Positions 34,669 through 38,051 of a stretch of 38,051 nt of DNA are shown here, in pieces. Under the pieces are notes generated by a model. It was not told the DNA's origin. It made no database searches and saw only the letters and a list, made by a program, of their open reading frames with translations. The position numbers and the translations under genes were made by a program. The stretch spans positions 1 to 38,051 of the forward strand of contig JANYGI010000021.1 in NCBI GenBank assembly GCA_025362495.1, written 5' to 3'. The DNA comes from Byssovorax sp. GTDB lineage: Bacteria > Myxococcota_A > Polyangia > Polyangiales > Polyangiaceae. Each line of letters begins with the position of its first letter. The stretch's first letter is position 1.

Positions 34669-35475
34669 TCAGACCTTCGGAGCGGCCTTGGCGTCCGGCT
34701 TGGGCTCGGCCTTGGCGTCCGGCTTGGGCTCGGCCGTCGCGTCGGCCTCGTCCTCGTCGTCGTCGTCGTCGTCGTCACCGTCGCGCTTGAGAAGGTCTTC
34801 CTCGAGCTTGGCGATGGCCGCTTCTTCCGCTTCCTCGTGCGTCTGCTTATCGACGACACGCCCCTCGTGGATGGCCTTCTGACGGGCCTTCTCGGCGGCG
34901 ACGCGGGCCTGCGCGACCTTCTGCATCACGGCGGGCTTCGGGGCCATCAGCAGCGTCATCGTGCGCTGCTCCATCGCCGGGCGAACCTCGACGTTGGCCG
35001 TGGCTTCGCACTGCTGCACGATCCAGTCGAGCTGCTCTTGCGCCTTCTCCGGGTGCGTGATCTCACGACCGCGGAAGCGCACGGTGAACTTGACCTTGTG
35101 TCCGGCCTCGATGAAGCGGATGGCGGCGCGCGTCTTGAACTCGAGATCGTGATCGTCCGTCTTGGGACGGAGCTTGATCTCCTTGATCTCGACGACGCTC
35201 TGCTTGCGCTTGGCCTCGGTGGCCTTCTTCTTTTCGTCGTACTTGAACTTGCCGAAGTCGAGGATTTTGCAGACCGGCGGCTCGGCTTTCGGGTTGACCT
35301 CGACGAGATCGAGCCCTTGTTCCTGGGCCCGGCGGAGCGCCTCTTGCGTCTGGAGGACGCCGAGCATCTCGCCGTCTTTCCCGATCACGCGGACCTCGGG
35401 CACCCTGATACGCTGGTTGATACGGATCTGCGGCCCCCTCTGGGCCTGTCGCGGGTCGAAGCGTCTCATCGCCAT
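34669..35475 (-). CDS. infC: Translation initiation factor IF-3 with acidic C-terminal extension
   Basis: 268 aa against about 180 in E. coli. The IF-3 core is complete to about residue 180: INQRIRVPEVRVIGKDGEML, EVNPKAEPPVCKILDFGKFK, IKLRPKTDDHDLEFK, FTVRFRGREITHPEKAQEQL. About 88 extra residues follow: a charged helix, a run of seven Asp and then two copies of AEPKPDAK, encoded by a 24-bp tandem repeat (34687-34734) and a GTC triplet run (about 34755-34776). Myxococcus IF-3 (Dsg) is known for a C-terminal extension needed in development; this one is analogous. The ATG at 35475 is 14 nt from AGGAGG, an unusually long spacing; ATG 35469 is also possible. No rpmI or rplT follows. Confidence 0.96.
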   Translation of the reverse strand: MAMRRFDPRQAQRGPQIRINQRIRVPEVRVIGKDGEMLGVLQTQEALRRAQEQGLDLVEVNPKAEPPVCKILDFGKFKYDEKKKATEAKRKQSVVEIKEIKLRPKTDDHDLEFKTRAAIRFIEAGHKVKFTVRFRGREITHPEKAQEQLDWIVQQCEATANVEVRPAMEQRTMTLLMAPKPAVMQKVAQARVAAEKARQKAIHEGRVVDKQTHEEAEEAAIAKLEEDLLKRDGDDDDDDDEDEADATAEPKPDAKAEPKPDAKAAPKV

Positions 35476-35773
35476 GTGGTGTTTCGGTGCCTCCTTGGGC
35501 TCCCGATGGGGGAGCCAATGTTGATAGGGCTCGGGGCCGCGAGAATGCGGGCCGCGAGCGCGCTCGATCGAATCGAGCGTGAACCGTTGCACGACGCGCG
35601 CTGGTCGTCTCGTTGCCGAGAGCGCCCGGGCGCATTGCGCAGATGCAATGTCACCCGACTCGCCGCCGCAAGGCAACGGCCGAGCGCGTCCCCCGCGCAA
35701 ACAATGACCGATCCCGGCCGAGTCGGCGGGTGCGGATGGCGCCCCCCGGCGTCATTTTCCGGTCGGGGCGCTA
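35476..35773 (-). promoter_or_regulatory. infC leader region with hairpin
   Basis: 298 bp between thrS and infC. It contains AGGAGG (35490-35495) and a perfect stem CGCTCGAT (35561-35568) / ATCGAGCG (35572-35579). The length suggests a separate infC promoter or a regulated leader. I see no small ORF or clear promoter boxes. Confidence 0.4.
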
Positions 35774-37816
35774 TCAAGCGTCCTTCGGAATGATTCGGGG
35801 GACCATCGCCTCGGCGACGAGCAGCTCCGTGAACTGCTCCAGGGGCATCGCGCCAAGGTCGGCCTTGGTGTCGCGCGACCAGGGGGCGACCTTGCCCTCC
35901 TGCGCTTCGCGATCGCCGACGGCGAGGATGTACGGCACCCGCAGGTTGCGCGCGTCGCGCTTCTTCGAGCCGAGCTTCTCGTGGCTGAGGTCGGCGCGAG
36001 CGCGCAAACCCTTGGATTTCAGGTGCGCGACGACCTTCTGCGCGTACTCGTTCTGCCCTTCGCCGACGGTGATGATCACCGCCTGCTCGGGCGCGAGCCA
36101 CGCGGGGAAGGCGCCGCCGCAGTGCTCGAGGTAGATCGCGAAGAAGCGCTCGAGCGAGCCGAGGATGGCGCGGTGGAGCATGACCGGCCGGTGCTTGGCG
36201 CCGTCGGGCCCCGTGAAATCGAGCTCGAAGCGATCGGGCATCATGTAGTCGAGCTGGAGCGTGCCGAGCTGCCAGCTGCGCTTGAGCGCGTCCTCGATGT
36301 GGAACTCGAGCTTGGGGCCGTAGAACGCGCCCTCGCCCGGGGTGATCTCGAAGGGCAGGTTCGCCTCGGTCAGCGCGTCGGCGAGGGCCTTCTCGGCCAC
36401 GTCCCACTGCTCGTCGGTGCCGATCCGCTTCTCGGGCCTGGTCGCGAGCTTGATGTCGATCTTCTTGAACTGGAACGCGGCGTAGACGCCGTAGAACAGG
36501 TGCAGGAACGAGCTGGTCTCGCGCTTGACTTGCTCCTGCGTGCAGAAGATGTGGGCGTCGTCCTGGCAGAAGCTGCGGACGCGCGCGAGGCCGTGCACCA
36601 CGCCGCCGCGCTCGTAACGGTGGAGGCGGCCGAAGTCGGCCACGCGCCAGGGGAGCTCGCGGTAGCTGCGGTTGCGATGCCCGAAGATCAGGCAGTGGCT
36701 CGGGCAGTTCATCGGCTTCTGGCCGAGGCGCTCGAGGTCTTGCAGCTTCTGGATCACGACCTTGTCGCGCGCTTGATCGGCGGTGCGGTACGACTCGGCG
36801 CCCTCCGACTCCGGCACGACGCCCTCGCGCAGCGCGAGCCGGAGCTCGTCGAGGTGCTCGGCCGTGACGGGCAGGTACATGTTCTCCCGGTAGTTCGGGA
36901 GATGGCCGCTGGTCTCGAAGAGCTTCTTGTCGAAGATCTGCGGCGTGACGACCTCTTCGTAGCCGTGCGTCGTGTAGAGATCGCGGACGAAGCTCTGCAG
37001 GCCGTTGTAGACGAAGGCGCCGCGCGGCAGGAAGAACGGCATCGCCGGCGCGTACTCGTGGAACATGAAGAGCTCGAGCTCTTTGCCCAGCTTGCGGTGG
37101 TCGCGCTCCTTCGCCTCGGCGATGAGCTTCATGTGCGCTTCGAGCGCCTTTTGCGAGGGGAACGCCGTGCCGTAGATGCGCTGGAGCATCGCGTTGCGCT
37201 CGTCGCCGCGCCAGTAGGCGCCCGCCACGCTGATGAGCTTCACGGCGCCGATCGAGGCCGTGGTGGGCACGTGCGGGCCCTCGCAGACGTCGACCCAGGC
37301 CGAGCCTTCGCCCGTGTGATAGAGCGAGATCTCCTCGCCCTGGGGGATCGAGTCGATGATCTGCGTCTTGTACGACTCGCTCATGCCCGCGAAGAGCGAC
37401 TGAGCCTCGTCACGCGACACGACGGTGCGCCGGAACGACCGCTTCTCGCCGATGATCTCGACCATCGCGGCCTCGATCTTCGCGAGGTCGTCCTCGGTGA
37501 AGGTGCCCGACGGCTTGGCGAAATCGTAGTAGAACCCGGCGTCGGTCGCGGGACCGATCGTCACCTTGGTTCCAGGGAAAATGCGCTGGACGGCTTCGGC
37601 CATCACGTGCGCGGCCGAGTGGCGGAGCACGCGCAGGCCAAACGCGTCCGAGCTGCGGATGGGTTCGATTACCGTCGTGGGGGTACGGAGAAACGGGGTG
37701 TGAACATCCCGGACTTTTCCGTCGACTTTCCCGCCAACGATGGTCTTGTCGCGCGCCATCGCGTCGGCAAGCACTTCGCGCAAGGTCACCTTCGCCGAAG
37801 CGTCGTCTTTTTCCAT
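35774..37816 (-). CDS. thrS: Threonyl-tRNA synthetase
   Basis: 680-aa class II synthetase charging tRNA-Thr. An N-terminal TGS-like region (VTLREVLADAMARDKTIVGG) lacks the usual first strand and loop. The editing domain follows (LRVLRHSAAHVMAEAVQRIF with its HxxxH, later DVCEGPH). The catalytic core then has motif 2-like FGRLHRYERGGVVHGLARVR, the zinc Cys in KPMNCPSHCLIFGH and motif 3 in HRAILGSLERFFAIYLEH, and the anticodon-binding domain is at the end. The ATG at 37816 is only ten bases past the end of a tRNA-Val 3' half, with no Shine-Dalgarno sequence; TTG 37819 is also open. It is followed by infC, the usual order. Confidence 0.96.
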   Translation of the reverse strand: MEKDDASAKVTLREVLADAMARDKTIVGGKVDGKVRDVHTPFLRTPTTVIEPIRSSDAFGLRVLRHSAAHVMAEAVQRIFPGTKVTIGPATDAGFYYDFAKPSGTFTEDDLAKIEAAMVEIIGEKRSFRRTVVSRDEAQSLFAGMSESYKTQIIDSIPQGEEISLYHTGEGSAWVDVCEGPHVPTTASIGAVKLISVAGAYWRGDERNAMLQRIYGTAFPSQKALEAHMKLIAEAKERDHRKLGKELELFMFHEYAPAMPFFLPRGAFVYNGLQSFVRDLYTTHGYEEVVTPQIFDKKLFETSGHLPNYRENMYLPVTAEHLDELRLALREGVVPESEGAESYRTADQARDKVVIQKLQDLERLGQKPMNCPSHCLIFGHRNRSYRELPWRVADFGRLHRYERGGVVHGLARVRSFCQDDAHIFCTQEQVKRETSSFLHLFYGVYAAFQFKKIDIKLATRPEKRIGTDEQWDVAEKALADALTEANLPFEITPGEGAFYGPKLEFHIEDALKRSWQLGTLQLDYMMPDRFELDFTGPDGAKHRPVMLHRAILGSLERFFAIYLEHCGGAFPAWLAPEQAVIITVGEGQNEYAQKVVAHLKSKGLRARADLSHEKLGSKKRDARNLRVPYILAVGDREAQEGKVAPWSRDTKADLGAMPLEQFTELLVAEAMVPRIIPKDA

Positions 37817-37826
37817 CAATTTTTTG

Positions 37827-37869
37827 TAGGCGCGGCCGGTTTCGAACCGGCGACCCCTACCGTGTCAAG
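37827..37869 (-). pseudogene. 3' half of tRNA-Val(GAC)
   Basis: On the minus strand this reads from the anticodon loop (TTGACAC, anticodon GAC at 37864-37866) through GGTAG, a variable region, a perfect T-arm (GCCGG TTCGAAA CCGGC) to a CGCGCCT acceptor strand with discriminator A. The 5' half is missing: upstream sequence has no matching AGGCGCG acceptor strand, D-arm or 5' anticodon stem. A 3' tRNA half starting at the anticodon loop is the typical product of site-specific integration into a tRNA gene. Confidence 0.75.
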
Positions 37870-37981
37870 CTTCATAGGGGATGCGTCCGGCTTCTATAGA
37901 CAGGTCCCTGGCGGTGTCAAGCCGTGAATTTGCCAGGAATTTCAACCGCAGGCGTGACTCAGGCGGTCCAGCCGTGACGCC

Positions 37982-38024
37982 AGGTGGTGCTCCAGGTGGT
38001 GCTCCGGGAAGCGGAGCACCACCT
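37982..38024. repeat. Direct plus inverted 12-bp repeat forming a hairpin
   Basis: AGGTGGTGCTCC occurs at 37982-37993 and again immediately at 37994-38005, and its perfect complement GGAGCACCACCT is at 38013-38024 after a 7-nt loop. The 12-bp stem could terminate transcription. No gene is visible from 37870 to the window end. Confidence 0.7.
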
Positions 38025-38051
38025 GTTCTGAAAGAGCTTGTTTTCTAGAGC

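Noticed and set aside
37827-37905. Intact tRNA-Val gene
   Set aside because: There is no 5' acceptor strand complementary to CGCGCCT, no D-arm and no 5' anticodon stem in the preceding bases.
35981-37927. 648-aa plus-strand open frame over thrS
   Set aside because: It is antisense to thrS. Its C-terminal GAAGFEPATP is the well-known false peptide from reading across a tRNA gene, which instead helped locate the tRNA fragment.

Overview
The window looks like chromosomal DNA of a large-genome myxobacterium (Polyangia, probably the Sorangiineae side). The evidence is very GC-rich coding sequence with strong G/C third positions, four Hanks-type Ser/Thr kinases in 38 kb, many hypothetical, Pro-rich and Cys-rich secreted proteins, a TamB-type envelope protein, and a translation initiation factor IF-3 with a long acidic C-terminal extension like that of Myxococcus Dsg. 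The assignment rests on gene content only; no rRNA is present.

Layout. 1-460: a decayed gene remnant. 460-4305: small genes (Uma2-like nuclease, DUF1285, a 74-aa hypothetical) and a divergent pair of kinases, then a small 4-TM protein. 4317-12561: NCS1 transporter, a 1627-aa TamB-domain protein and a zinc-ribbon kinase, all on the minus strand. 12660-14889: a divergent phosphofructokinase-like protein and a Bax-inhibitor-1 protein separated by a 42-43 bp tandem array. 15.1-16.1 kb: a decayed junction of a SnoaL-like fragment and a LysR pseudogene with one in-frame stop. 16.3-17.9 kb: an AAA ATPase fused to a nuclease-like domain. 17.9-21.2 kb: a lower-GC segment carrying two coupled lipoprotein genes (Cys-rich protein and formylglycine-generating-enzyme-like protein). 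It is bracketed by an intact aldehyde dehydrogenase gene and a 157-bp duplicate of that gene's 3' end. 23.1-25.5 kb: glgB.

25.5-31.4 kb is the most interesting region. Six minus-strand genes form three tightly packed pairs: small secreted protein plus membrane glycosyltransferase, outer-membrane porin plus FAD oxidoreductase, and FMN-binding periplasmic protein plus His-rich membrane protein. Each pair is preceded, 19-28 bp before its first start codon, by the same AT-rich 20-bp motif TTGAAAnnnnnAGTCAAYAT. I read this as a co-regulated envelope system, possibly an extracytoplasmic flavin-based redox system. The function is inference.

31.5-34.6 kb: a SUKH (SMI1/KNR4) protein, a Pro-rich protein and a membrane-anchored kinase in one probable operon. 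34.7-37.8 kb: infC and thrS. Directly upstream of thrS lies only the 3' half of a tRNA-Val(GAC) gene, which looks like the scar of a tRNA-targeting integrative element whose body would lie beyond the right edge. Starts were chosen by homology-like N-termini, ribosome binding sites and overlap; no database search was run.
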